A stretch of 64,000 nt of DNA, taken from Pseudisothecium myosuroides (Eukaryota > Streptophyta > Bryopsida > Hypnales > Lembophyllaceae). Shown here piece after piece: positions 51,441-61,628 of this stretch. Each line of letters begins with the position of its first letter. The first letter of the stretch is position 1. A model generated the notes under the pieces. That model was not told the origin of the DNA. It did no database searches and saw only the letters and a program-made list of their open reading frames with translations. Both the position numbers and the translations under genes were made by a program. Where the stretch lies: positions 9,178,501-9,242,500 of the forward strand of contig OX637291.1 of the NCBI GenBank assembly GCA_951799445.1. Direction: 5' to 3'.

Positions 51441-52899
51441 CTAAGGGCAAAACCAAACCTCCAATAAGGTTGCTAAATTTAGCAATTCCTTAATAATTTC
51501 CGCCCGAGGGGGAAATTAGTCTGGTACCGGGGTTTGTCGTGGATGATTAGTTCCGTTGTTGACCTCTTGGCATGCTTTTACCCTAAAAACACCTTTCTGT
51601 AAGCTCCAATCACCTCGCCCTTCTTCTACTTTGCATTCTGGTTTGTATTCTTCAACATTTGCAGGTCTTCACATAACTAGCCCAAATTCCACATGAATTG
51701 GATCTAGACACTTCTAAACCTGTATATAGACTTTGATAATTTAGTCAGGCTGTCACATGTACTCTACATGTCGAGTTTTACATGGATCAGATACTATAAC
51801 TAACTAACTCTCGCATCCTCACATCTCTTGTAAACGCTAATTTGGACTATAAGATACTAAACTAAGACCTAATCCTGAAAAAGCATTATATTTTGTGCTT
51901 CCCGTGATTTTAGGACAACTCCTCGCTAATCTGGTAGGGACTTCCACCAAACTTCTCTCAACTGATTTATTCATGCTATTTTGCATGAATTAATACTAAA
52001 AATTAACAATAATCGCGAAAAATAAACCCAGAGTTCTAAGTGCTAACTTGAGGGCTCACACCTTGACAGGTTGCCGAACTGGACCAACAACCTTTCGTTT
52101 TTTTTTGTTTTTTTTTCTCTTTGAAACTAATTGCTCTTTTTATTAAAACAAACAAACAATCTTGCCTCTTGACATTGAATTGAAGGAAATCCATAAGAAA
52201 TTAAGTAGGCTATAAAATAGAGTAAGATTGATAGGAAAAGAATGTAGGATTAGAATGCAAGGGTGAGAAAATTCTTTAACAAATTAGCAAGCGTTTACAA
52301 CTTAGAAAAACAATAGGACAACCTTAGAACTCTCATAGAAACTCTCAAAACCTTTAGAATCCCAATTTGCAAATGGAAGAGGAATAGAAGAGTAAAGAAA
52401 TGAAGGGAAGAAATTAGGATTTAGAAGATTATGTGGAAATCTTGAAGAGCCAATTTAAACCACTAAAACCTTTGGATAGAATAATAATTGACAATATAGG
52501 ATAGGAGGTGAAAGGTTTAATTATTTAGAAATTTGAAATCAATTATTTATTCCAAAATAAGTCAACTCTTGGAATAGCTAAATAATTGAATTAGAATAGT
52601 GTTAGAAGAGAAAGAAAACATAGGAGAGCAAGAAAAGAAAGAAGTCCAAGAATTGACAACTTTGTATCAAAACTCTCTTTTCAAGTAGTGAGCACAATTC
52701 TACAAGAGATTCAACCATGGCAAATGATGGAGAATTTGAAGGAGTGCACGACTACCTCAACAATGATGCCAATTCCAAGATAAGTTACTAATTACAACCC
52801 TTCTTTTTCAATTATCAAAATTGGACGTCTAGAAGTAGGGTTGAACTTCAAGGCTAATTCAAAGTGGTTAGAATAGGTTTTTCAAGAATCAGATAGATA
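51441..52899. other. Unassigned, with a T/A-rich retroposon-like tail
   Basis: At 52097-52150 the minus strand ends in TTTTAATAAAAAGAGCAATT, GTTTCAAAG and an A-rich run, similar in style to the LINE 3' end at 24.0 kb, so a minus-strand LINE fragment may end here. The remainder is A-rich without ORFs. Confidence 0.35.
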
Positions 52900-53870
52900 A
52901 GGTTGTAGAGCTTAGTTAGAGTTTTTCAAAACCGTATTACACTTAGAAACTGGAGATGAAATTGAAAAAGATATTAGCAGATGAAGTTTAGGAGTCATAT
53001 TGGATGAAAATTAGTCCATTTCGTCCAAGAAGAACAAGAATGGGAACTTAGATAAAAGCATAAATTTAGAGGTTAGAATTGAAACCAAAACTAGATTTCA
53101 AGTTGTAGATAGTAGAAAACCACGGATGAAGTTTAGAAGTATCGATTAGCGGTCAAACTTCATCCACTTGTAACTCTCACTAGGAAGGTCCAAACTCAGA
53201 GTTCTTTAGCAATTTGGAAAGTTAATCTTAGACCCTACAAGAAACTAAACTCAAAAGTCTAAAAATAGTAAAATGATAGTGAAAGCCCAGTGCCTTAGGA
53301 ATGAAATAGGAAGTAAAATAGAATTTTTTAAAAGACATCCAAGTAGAAACTTAGAGTTAGCACTAGAAAGAAGAAGCATATAGGAGTCCAAAACAATTTC
53401 AAACTCTAGAAAATACTTCAAACTCCAATAGTTATAAAGGGATGAAGTTCAATACAAAGAATGGATGAAGTCACATAAAATTCATCCATTGAAGCTTAGA
53501 CTTAGAACCCAAGTAGAAGATAGTAGCATAGAGCTAGGATTCAAAATTCGTGGTCAATTGAAATAGTTAAAGTACCAAAAAGAATGGATGAAGTTTAGAT
53601 AGCCTCTTAGAGGCTCCAACTTCATCCGTTCATGACTTCTTGTAGGAATCTCCAAATCTTACAAGACTTAGGTTTTCGAAAATGGCGTGAGCTTAATTAC
53701 AATTTAGATAAGCTAAATTTAGACTATAGATGCTTTTATTAGAAAATCACAACGGCTCGAGGACTTAGTATTGTTTAGAATTGATCTTTGCATTTAGGGT
53801 AGTTTTTTGTGAAATTTTTAACTTTAGGAATTTAGAAAAGATCCATTGCTTGGAAGGCACAATGGACCAA
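52900..53870 (-). repeat. LTR-like repeat family H, copy 3 (reverse)
   Basis: Reverse complement shares order with 35975-37060. It carries three hairpins built from GGATGAAGTTT-like and AACTTCATCC-like arms: 53124-53160, 53463-53490 and 53583-53630. A minus-strand GCCTTCCAAGCAATGGATC starts the homology at about 53860. No coding domain. Confidence 0.5.
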
Positions 53871-54973
53871 TGTTAGACACCCATAGGAATTAGCTTTGAT
53901 TTCTTAGAACTTGGTTATACACGCGTATTTACCAATGGTGGATAAATATACGCTCACACAATACTAGGAACAAAAATTGAAATATTGATCTTGCAAAACA
54001 TGTGTCCATGTTTGAATGGCTAAACTCACCCAAATATCTCAAATGATATCACCCTAAGTGGATGATTTGATGATTTTTCATCTAAGGTAGTAATACCCAT
54101 AAGCGTGAGTGTACCTTGACATTAACTGTAGAGTTCCCTTAAAGTGCTCCCAAAAGTTCCTTGAAATCGTGTCCATGCTTAATTTTGGTTGGTAGTCTCT
54201 GATTTTTTTAGATTTTGGTGCTAGAATCAAGGTAGATTTATTAGAGTGCAGTATAGGGTGCCCTAGGGAGTTCCACTTTGAAAATTTGTAGAAATTATAT
54301 ACCTCATTTAAAAATTATATTTTTTTTAAAATTTCATGATTTTCAATTGCTACCATTGAAAAAATATTTATTTTTTAAAAATTTGCCTCCAACTATGCTG
54401 AATTGCTTAATTTGACGGTTATGGGTGCTCCTACCTTATAATCTGAATAATTACAATTGTACATAGTTTCATCACACCACTCAAATATTGCAAGTTACAC
54501 TACCTTGACAACTAGAAATAATACCAAATGTCATGAACTCTTGAATCCTACAAAAGGATATGTAAGGTTACTACACCCAAATTGCGATCCCTTTCTAAAA
54601 CTGTCCTCTACAAATTCTTGCCTAAAATGTACTCCTACTATTCATGAGAGTCTAGGATTGGTTTTAGAAACACCTATTCCCAGCACTTTGAATATTCATA
54701 GTTTATTCATATGGTGTTCCAAAAATGCATTCTCAGAGAATCTAGAATCCTCTTTGGAATACCAATGAGACCCACAAAAATTTTCTAATACAATAATGAG
54801 AACCCCACTGAAATCAGCTAAATTGCTTAAGTGTGCAATTTTAGGTGTAGTTACCTTACTTCGTAAAGTGTTCCGGTAATAGCGTCAAAGTGTAGCTTTG
54901 TTTCTTTCTTTTCTTTTTACAAGTAATTGTCCCTACTCTTTCGGGTTCCATTTGAAATACAATCTTCATTTCT
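53871..54973. other. Unassigned sequence
   Basis: No gene or repeat recognised. The open frame at 54457-54768 (103 codons) has no motif and a C/A-rich composition like the G-poor blocks. Confidence 0.35.
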
Positions 54974-54977
54974 TTAA

Positions 54978-56832
54978 CCCTTAAAGGACCATTGTCCCTT
55001 TGGGGGACAAATGCATTTTCAGGCAAGTACCTATGGGCTGAAATTTTTTCCTAATTTTTTAAAACTTTTTTTGGAGGTAGAAAAGCTGATTAGCTCTGTG
55101 GGAATATAATTTTTTCACAATCGGTGCCTGGAAACAATAGTTATGACCAAAGAAGCTCAAAACAAGGGGCGGAGGGCAGCTTAGGCAGTAAAAAAAAAAT
55201 TGCAAAAATTTGATTTTTTTTTTTATATATTTTTTTCTCATAGATTATATTTTTGCCTATCTTGGAAGATTTTATTCATTTCATTTGGATTTGTTATGAG
55301 AAAGTTATGGACATTCTTATTTTTCAGGTAGTTAGAGCATCTTCTTGAAAAAAATAACTTGTAGGATTCATTTCTGAATGCAAATTTTTAAATTTAAATT
55401 TTTTTTTTTTGCATGGTTTAGTTTACTTGCTAGAACAATCTCACCATTGGGATTAGTGCATTTTAATTCCATCTAAAATATATGAATATTTTAGATTTTC
55501 CTTCTATCTTGTACCTACTTCTATTTAACAATTTTTTTAAGAATGATAATTAAGTTTTTTTGAATTTTTTTCTTCCTAGATTCTCAACTCAATTCTCCAC
55601 TATAAAGATTTAAAGCTCAAAACTCTGTAGTGCAAAAAATTTAAGTTGAAAATGTTCAAAGTCAAAAAATCTAGTCCCGCAATGTGTTGAAAAACTTGTT
55701 TTTTCCACTTTAAAGCCCTAAAGGACCAACATGCATTTCTTGGCAACATAGAAATTTTGCGCAGGTATGTGTGACTGGAGATTTGCATATTTTGGGCTGA
55801 AATTTTTATAGAAGGTGTAGACGAGGAATATCTTTCATATGCACCAAATTTCATGACATTTGGATATACCAGTCAAAAGTTATGGCCTAATATGTTGTTT
55901 GTTTCTCAACTCGGGCAGTCCGGGCAAATCAGAAAAAATCACTTTTTCCAAAAATAAAAATTTGAAATTGGTTTATTAGATTTATATATACGTGAAAAGC
56001 TTTAAATCATTCCATTTTGATCAATGAATCAAATGTTATGAGGATTTTTAGTTTGTGGGCAGTTATAGATTGTCTACTCTAAAATAAACTTTGAAGTCAT
56101 TTATTTCACTCAATTTTCAATATTTTTCAAAAAGAAATAAAATTGTAGGATGTAGATTGTTTATTACAACATTGCAACCATTGGGATTGGCAGTTTTCAA
56201 TTCCATAATTAATTTCTTAACAATTTTGTGTCTTGAATCATTCTCTACTTCTTTCTACTTACTATTTTTTTCCTATATGTTGTACAATTCCAAATAATCT
56301 GAAAATTATTATGCATGTAGCCAACTTGCCTTGAAGAATGAATCCAAAGAAGCACAACCATTTTGGAATTTTTTTCATAATAATCTGACCTTGTGAAGTG
56401 CAGCTGCCCGATTTTTTGCAAGGCCAAAAAAGGACTTTTGCCACTTCAAACGCTAATATCTTGCAATCTACACAATGGAAATTTCTGAAATTCTTTCCAT
56501 ATATTTTCAAACCAGAGTACTACAAAATCCTATGGTTGCATGTGTCCAAAAATGATATTTAAAAAAAATTTGTTACTTGTACTAGAAATGGCAGTTTTGG
56601 AGCATTTTTGGAGAGAACATAGTCAAGGAACTTTAGGGGTTAAACGCAAATATCTTGCAATCTATGCAGTCAAAAATTCTGAAATTTTTTCTACACTTTT
56701 TCATACTATTTAGGTATAAGATCCTACAGTTAGATGTGTAAAAAAAACAATTTAAATTTTTTTTAACTCTTTGCTATAGAAATGGCAATTTTCAATGTTT
56801 TTTGGCAGAAAAAGGCCTCGGTCCTTTAGGGG
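54978..56832 (+). mobile_element. piggyBac-type MITE family 1 copy, interrupted
   Basis: TTAA flanks it at 54974-54977 and 56833-56836. It begins CCCTTAAAGGACCATTGTCC and ends GCCTCGGTCCTTTAGGGG. At 55710-55713 a family 2 element has entered a TTAA; removing it leaves about 925 bp, collinear with 10763-11672. The subterminal palindrome TTGTCCCTTTGGGGGACAA (54992-55010) is intact. No coding capacity. Confidence 0.9.
55714..56639 (-). mobile_element. piggyBac-type MITE family 2 copy, nested, reverse
   Basis: This 926 bp copy sits between TTAA at 55710-55713 and 56640-56643. The left end AGCCCTAAAGGACCAACATG and the right end, inverse CCCCTAAAGTTCCTTGACTA, match the 8799-9721 copy reversed. The site before insertion is preserved in the copy at 10763-11672 (CCACTTTAAATGCAAATATC), proving insertion at TTAA with duplication of just those four bases. 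Confidence 0.92.
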
Positions 56833-56836
56833 TTAA

Positions 56837-57272
56837 AACAATGAATTTACCAAAGTTCAGTTACACTAATCATAGTGTGCGTAAAGTAGTGCACTCTCAA
56901 ATATTATTGTACTCTACAAATTTCCACAATTTTTTTGAGTAGTGATGCTAATTTTTTGGTGACAATACTTTTCACTAGTAGGATGAATAGTGCCATGTAG
57001 GGAAACTGGTCTTGACCCCAACTGAAGCGCACTGAAGTGAGGGTTGACCACGTATTAAGTTAGGGGACACCAAAAAATAGAGGAAAAAAGTTGACCAATG
57101 GACAATTAAATGCCCTGTCCTGACCATGATTTCAGGGAGAAGCACTTGCTTGGCCTTGGAGCTGCATAACAGAAAGTAAATTTGACCTCATCATGCCTAA
57201 ATTTGTTGCAAGCCCCCAGCAACTAACTGAAGTCCTAACTTACAGGCCATTTTCGTGGTGTTCGTTTCATGC
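56837..57272. other. Spacer before the piggyBac element
   Basis: No feature recognised. It is AT-rich, with two nearby GAAG(C/T)G-type repeats (ACTGAAGCGCACTGAAGTGA, 57020-57039). Confidence 0.4.
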
Positions 57273-57276
57273 TTAA

Positions 57277-57294
57277 CCCCTAAATGTCCTTGAG
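57277..57294 (+). repeat. Left terminal inverted repeat of the piggyBac element
   Basis: CCCCTAAATGTCCTTGAG. It overlaps a palindrome, TGTCCTTGAGGACA (57285-57298), and a third TGTCCT follows at about 57304, so the first 35 bp hold three TGTCCT/AGGACA sites. These are candidate transposase contacts, by analogy with subterminal repeats of other piggyBac elements. Confidence 0.85.
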
Positions 57295-58105
57295 GACAGA
57301 ATGTGTCCTCGAGCTTTTTCAAAGCGGAATACTGCAAAATCGGTTTGGAATTTCAGGAAATTGTTAACTGTAGGATTATAGAGCTTAGAATGAGGAATTC
57401 AGAGGTGCAATTTTTTTTGGAATCGGATGTGTACTTCATTCAGGGTGGGGGGAATTGTTACACGGAGGTCTGGAACAGGTCAGAAAGGACTATGACACGT
57501 TGGACGTCGCACACCGGGCGACGGGAGGGACGACCCGGAGAAAGACCGTTGGCTTCCGTCCTGTGTGACAGCCTTCCCGCGTTTTAGTATACCCTACCGT
57601 TGGGACACTCGTCTTTCGTCCTGTGTGCCACTCAAGACTCTTCTCTCTCCGGCGGCTTAGAAACAATATTGTAATCTGGCGAGGACAATGGGTCTGTACT
57701 ATCGTGCGAGATTGCACCGAGACGCTGTGGTCAGGCTTTGGATTCGGACCAGGACGAATGAGTAGGGCGAGTGGAATCGAGCAAGGACGTCTGAGGAGGG
57801 CGAGTGGAAATTCGATTCAGGGCGAGGGTTTCGGTTGGCGATGGCGACAATCGCTTGAGTAAAAGGAGTGGAAAATTGGGGGGAAGCAAGGGTTAGAGGT
57901 CTGGCGATGGCGACTGCTGAGCGGACGAGGCGGCGAAGTTGGCGAGGTCACAATCCGTGGCCAGGACCTGGTTACTTTCGACTCATCAATCGGAGTAGTG
58001 GAGTTTTGGGGCGGATTGCTGCCCATTTTGGGAGAGGCGCACTACTTCTAATCCTTGAAGTAGTGCTTTGGGGCGTACCTGCGGCAGTTCAGCGAAACAG
58101 ACGCC

Positions 58106-58909
58106 ATGGCCAATTTATGCAGCATGTTAGGGTGCCAATTCCCAAACTCGAGAGCGGAGCAAGCTGCCTCGTTGCACAGTTGGCTTCTAAGCATTGACGC
58201 AAGTGAGGATCAATCAAAGCGCATTTTGAATTGTCTGGACGATGGTCACTTGTTAGCCCTACCTCGGTGCGAGAAGATACATCGCTTGCCAAATGTCGTG
58301 AGGGCTACCAATTTCAGGATTCTGTTTTATAGCAACATTGCGTATATTTTAGGGTGGAAGAAGCGTCGTGATTTTCCTGACAACATTTTCCGGATTGCAA
58401 GGGAGTTGTGGCCAGACGAGAATGAGCATCCAATTGACGGTCAAAGAGTCTGCCCGCCTAGCGGCGCAAGGGAGGCTAACGTTGAGGTCTCCGGCATGCA
58501 AACGCCGAGTAAAGCGAAGGGAGAGAGAGCGGGTGAAGGCAACGCCAGAATTGGGCGCAAGCAGTGTGGGGGAGGATTCAAATCTGCCTCCCCTGTCGCC
58601 AGTGGGAGCAACCTGCAACAGCCCGGTGACGACTTCATCTCCCCTAATTCGGCCACCAAGAAATCGGAGGAGGCTCGAGTTGTTCGCCGTCGATTCGCCA
58701 GTAGAAGCACAGGAGATCCAAGCGATTCAAAGTCCGCCACAAGCATGCAATCCACCGCAAGCTCCAAACATCGGAGAAAAAAGGAATTCTGCCGCAAAAG
58801 GGCGGAAGACAAGTACACGATTGAAGGGGAGGCCAAAGGGCAATGCAGGACTGGTGGGCGAACAGTTGGAGGGGGGAGAGGGGAGGGGGATCAATCCCCT
58901 GCCCTCTAA
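58106..58909 (+). CDS. Uncharacterised ORF upstream of, and overlapping, the transposase
   Basis: A 267-codon ORF opens with ATG in a near-ideal context (GCCATGGCC) 830 bp inside the element. Residues 1 to about 120 look like folded protein (Leu/Trp/Arg-rich helical segments such as IFRIARELWPDENEH); the rest is Ser/Lys/Arg-rich and low in complexity. I do not recognise a domain. It runs in frame 2 and overlaps the transposase frame (frame 3, stop-free from 58353) by about 560 bp. It could be a separate accessory protein, or the true first exon of the transposase joined to it by splicing or a +1 shift. No clear splice pair was identified. The overlap may leave its second half non-coding. Confidence 0.5.
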   Translation: MANLCSMLGCQFPNSRAEQAASLHSWLLSIDASEDQSKRILNCLDDGHLLALPRCEKIHRLPNVVRATNFRILFYSNIAYILGWKKRRDFPDNIFRIARELWPDENEHPIDGQRVCPPSGAREANVEVSGMQTPSKAKGERAGEGNARIGRKQCGGGFKSASPVASGSNLQQPGDDFISPNSATKKSEEARVVRRRFASRSTGDPSDSKSATSMQSTASSKHRRKKEFCRKRAEDKYTIEGEAKGQCRTGGRTVGGGRGEGDQSPAL

Positions 58910-61628
58910 AACAAGAGGCGATTATGCTTTGGTAGGGCGAGTGGGGCGTGGAAGGGGTGGGGATGACACTGCAGTGGGTGTCCAGGGAATCCAAAAAAGG
59001 GGGATGGGTCGCGGCAGGGGTGGGCTAGAAGTTTTGATTTCCAGTGAAGAAAGGGAAGCACAATTGGGAAACCTGGCTGGAAGGGGGCGAGGGCGTGGAC
59101 GGGGGAAGAAAGGAGGCAAGCCTAAGGGCACGGCAACACCACAATTGACGGAGTTTGGGACGCCACCTGGGTGGTTCGGACCGGAAATTCATGTGGAAAA
59201 GCAACATACACCGCGGCCAGTTCGGAACAATGTCTCCGTGAACCTTGTGTTCAGGATGGCGGATGAGCGCCATGGTTTACACAGACTGCAATTACATGAG
59301 ACGGAGGGTGGAGATGATCAATTGGACCCGTTTGGTGCAGACAACCACTACGGGACGCCTGCCTTGGTGGATTGTAAGGAAACACCCGGCTCTGGCTGCG
59401 ACAGCGCCGAGCGTCTCCGCATGATTCGGGAAGGCAAACGCGCCATTTCGTTTGCCTCGGACATGAGCAGTCCTGCACGAGATCGCACCAGCCGTGACTG
59501 GTACAACTCCTGTGGCGATGAGGGAGACTGCATGCACGTTCGTCGTGTGGACGGTGCGTTGGTTGAGGATGGCACACCAATAGTTACGCATGTCTGGGTG
59601 CCTCGTTCGTCATTGGGGTTGAGTCCAGTTGAGGGGGTGGAAAACCTACTGTTTGGAGAGGTTCTGCGAGAATTTCAGCACTCCATTACAGGTGCGCCTA
59701 CGTACAAGGTTGATTTTGGGGGTGTATTGGGAGAACATGCCATTCCAAAGGCAAATTGTGAGCCCCATGTTGAAGTGGACTTACCTGCTGCTGATGTGCT
59801 GGCTGTGGGATTGGAGGGCGGAATCAGCGAACCAAACCAGAGGGCAACTCAAGACAGTACCTTTACATTGGATCTTCCACGTTATCTCGAGGATGAAGCA
59901 GAGGATAGCGGTGAAGAGGCAAGTGACCCAGATTGGGAGGCAGACTTCATCGATTGGCAAGGCAACTCGGACTCAGGTAACTCCGACTGGGTCATTGATG
60001 ATGAGGGGAGTGACCCTGAAGTTGTAGAAGATAGCATCCTTTCCCAGCCTGATATTGATTTCGAGTCCTTAGAATTTGAGCACCGTTATGCCCCACAGCA
60101 TTGGGAAGAGCTGAGTACAACACTTTTGCCAGACCGAGTCCCATTCACTGGACCAAGTCCCGGGCCTGTGAAACGTCTTAGTAGGCGTCCCGTGAAAGTG
60201 CATGAATTCTTTGAGCCCTATTGGCCATTAGAGACGCTGAACCGAATTTGTCAGCAAACGAACTTGTATGCCAGATCTCCAAGGTACCGTAACCCTCTGA
60301 AAACCAATGGTGGTTTGAATTGGGAAGATGTGTCGCCCCAGGAACTAAGGTGTTGGCTGGGCATTTGTATACGGATGGGACTGAAGAAGCTCCCAAACCT
60401 TCGTCTATACTGGGACCGTAGGAGTTTTTTCGGTTGTCCCCTTATCAGGGCTGCTATGCGTAGAGCCAGGTTCGAGAAGATATGTAGGAATATTCACCTG
60501 GTTGAGAATGCTACCTTAGTGACCGACAAGGCAAATCCCAGTTACGATAAGATCGCCAAAGTGCGATGGTTGATAGAATCTTTTGTGTCAGCTTGCAAGC
60601 GCCTATATAATTGTGAGAAGTATATATGTGTTGACGAGATAATGATACCCTATCGTGGAAAGAGGTGCAATATAAAGCAGTACATGAAGAATAAACCTGT
60701 CAAATACGGGATAAAGGTTTGGTGTTGTGCCAATTCAAAGTCTAGATATGTTTATGATTTAGAGGTGTACACTGGCCGCAAAGGAGAGAAGAGTGAGAAG
60801 GACCTTGGCCGGAAGGTAGTCTTGTCCTTAGTGTCTGGCTTGAAGGGACTAGGTCATGTGGTAGTGACAGATAGATTTTTCACTTCACCACGACTTTTCG
60901 ATGACCTCTTGAAGGTCGGTTTCCTTGCCACTGGGACGGTTATGACCAATAGAGTGGGTATGCCACCAAGCATGGCAACGTATACTCACGTAGCTGGTGA
61001 GAGGGGTGGGGTTATTGCTCAAATGCATAGGTCACGCCGCATGGCATCTATAGTTTGGTTCGATGCGATACCTGTGTGTCTACTTAGCACATCAATGGAC
61101 CCGATACGAGAGAACACATTGTGTTTGCGGTGGATTAGGGGTAAAGGCCGGTCAGAGTTTCACACGTCTCCTATAGTTCTTGAGTACCAAGAAATGATGC
61201 GTGGGGTTGATCTGGTAGACCAATGTCGCCAGGAGTATACAGGTCAACTTCGAAGCCATAAGTGGTGGCATAGGTTGCTACTTTTCATCTTAGATACAAG
61301 CCTCGGGAATGCATACATTCTGTACAAAACTCACGCGGTAGCTGCTGGACAAAAGCGGGTGATGACTAGGGTTGCCTTCCATTACGAGGTTGCTAACTAT
61401 TTGTGCGACCCTGAGGTGCGGCCTGGACGTACCGGTGCAGCCTTCAACCGCAGCAGCAGCGGTCTCCATTACTCTGTCAGGCACGAGCGTCTGCGTGCAA
61501 AGTGTGTGATATGTGGTCGCAAACAGATTCGTTACTGCCCTGGGTGTGGGGGAGCGTACATGTGTGAAGGCAAATGTTACGTGAAGGTTCATACTATTCC
61601 GAAATATGCTGCAAAAATATTGAAGTGA
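58422..61628 (+). CDS. piggyBac-type transposase (DDE_Tnp_1_7 domain)
   Basis: This is the enzyme that cuts out and inserts the element at TTAA, acting on DNA in the nucleus. The first in-frame ATG (58422) gives 1068 residues; the open frame extends upstream to a stop at 58350, but the codon at 58368 is GTG and is not credible. Parts in order: basic, Ser/Pro-rich N-terminus with an RLKGRPKG AT-hook-like stretch (about 150-160), an RG/RGG-rich segment (about 170-240), an acidic region (about 485-545), then the catalytic region (about 594-960). Catalytic aspartates are D738 (VDEIMIPYRG), D817 (TDRFFTS), D930 and D933 (MMRGVDLVDQ). Spacing of 79, 113 and 3 compares with 78, 101 and 3 in moth piggyBac. 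The tail has CxxC pairs from C1028/C1031, as in the C-terminal Cys-rich domain of the family. Moth piggyBac is 594 residues, so the N-terminus is about 480 residues longer. No stop or frameshift is seen, so it may be functional. Confidence 0.9.
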   Translation: MSIQLTVKESARLAAQGRLTLRSPACKRRVKRRERERVKATPELGASSVGEDSNLPPLSPVGATCNSPVTTSSPLIRPPRNRRRLELFAVDSPVEAQEIQAIQSPPQACNPPQAPNIGEKRNSAAKGRKTSTRLKGRPKGNAGLVGEQLEGGEGRGINPLPSKTRGDYALVGRVGRGRGGDDTAVGVQGIQKRGMGRGRGGLEVLISSEEREAQLGNLAGRGRGRGRGKKGGKPKGTATPQLTEFGTPPGWFGPEIHVEKQHTPRPVRNNVSVNLVFRMADERHGLHRLQLHETEGGDDQLDPFGADNHYGTPALVDCKETPGSGCDSAERLRMIREGKRAISFASDMSSPARDRTSRDWYNSCGDEGDCMHVRRVDGALVEDGTPIVTHVWVPRSSLGLSPVEGVENLLFGEVLREFQHSITGAPTYKVDFGGVLGEHAIPKANCEPHVEVDLPAADVLAVGLEGGISEPNQRATQDSTFTLDLPRYLEDEAEDSGEEASDPDWEADFIDWQGNSDSGNSDWVIDDEGSDPEVVEDSILSQPDIDFESLEFEHRYAPQHWEELSTTLLPDRVPFTGPSPGPVKRLSRRPVKVHEFFEPYWPLETLNRICQQTNLYARSPRYRNPLKTNGGLNWEDVSPQELRCWLGICIRMGLKKLPNLRLYWDRRSFFGCPLIRAAMRRARFEKICRNIHLVENATLVTDKANPSYDKIAKVRWLIESFVSACKRLYNCEKYICVDEIMIPYRGKRCNIKQYMKNKPVKYGIKVWCCANSKSRYVYDLEVYTGRKGEKSEKDLGRKVVLSLVSGLKGLGHVVVTDRFFTSPRLFDDLLKVGFLATGTVMTNRVGMPPSMATYTHVAGERGGVIAQMHRSRRMASIVWFDAIPVCLLSTSMDPIRENTLCLRWIRGKGRSEFHTSPIVLEYQEMMRGVDLVDQCRQEYTGQLRSHKWWHRLLLFILDTSLGNAYILYKTHAVAAGQKRVMTRVAFHYEVANYLCDPEVRPGRTGAAFNRSSSGLHYSVRHERLRAKCVICGRKQIRYCPGCGGAYMCEGKCYVKVHTIPKYAAKILK

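Noticed and set aside
58368..58421. Transposase start at 58368
   Set aside because: The codon there is GTG. In a nuclear eukaryotic gene the first in-frame ATG, at 58422, is the better start, unless upstream coding is joined by splicing.
58441..59591. Minus-strand open frames under the transposase (up to 131 codons)
   Set aside because: They are shadows of the GC-rich coding strand, overlap each other and show no domain.
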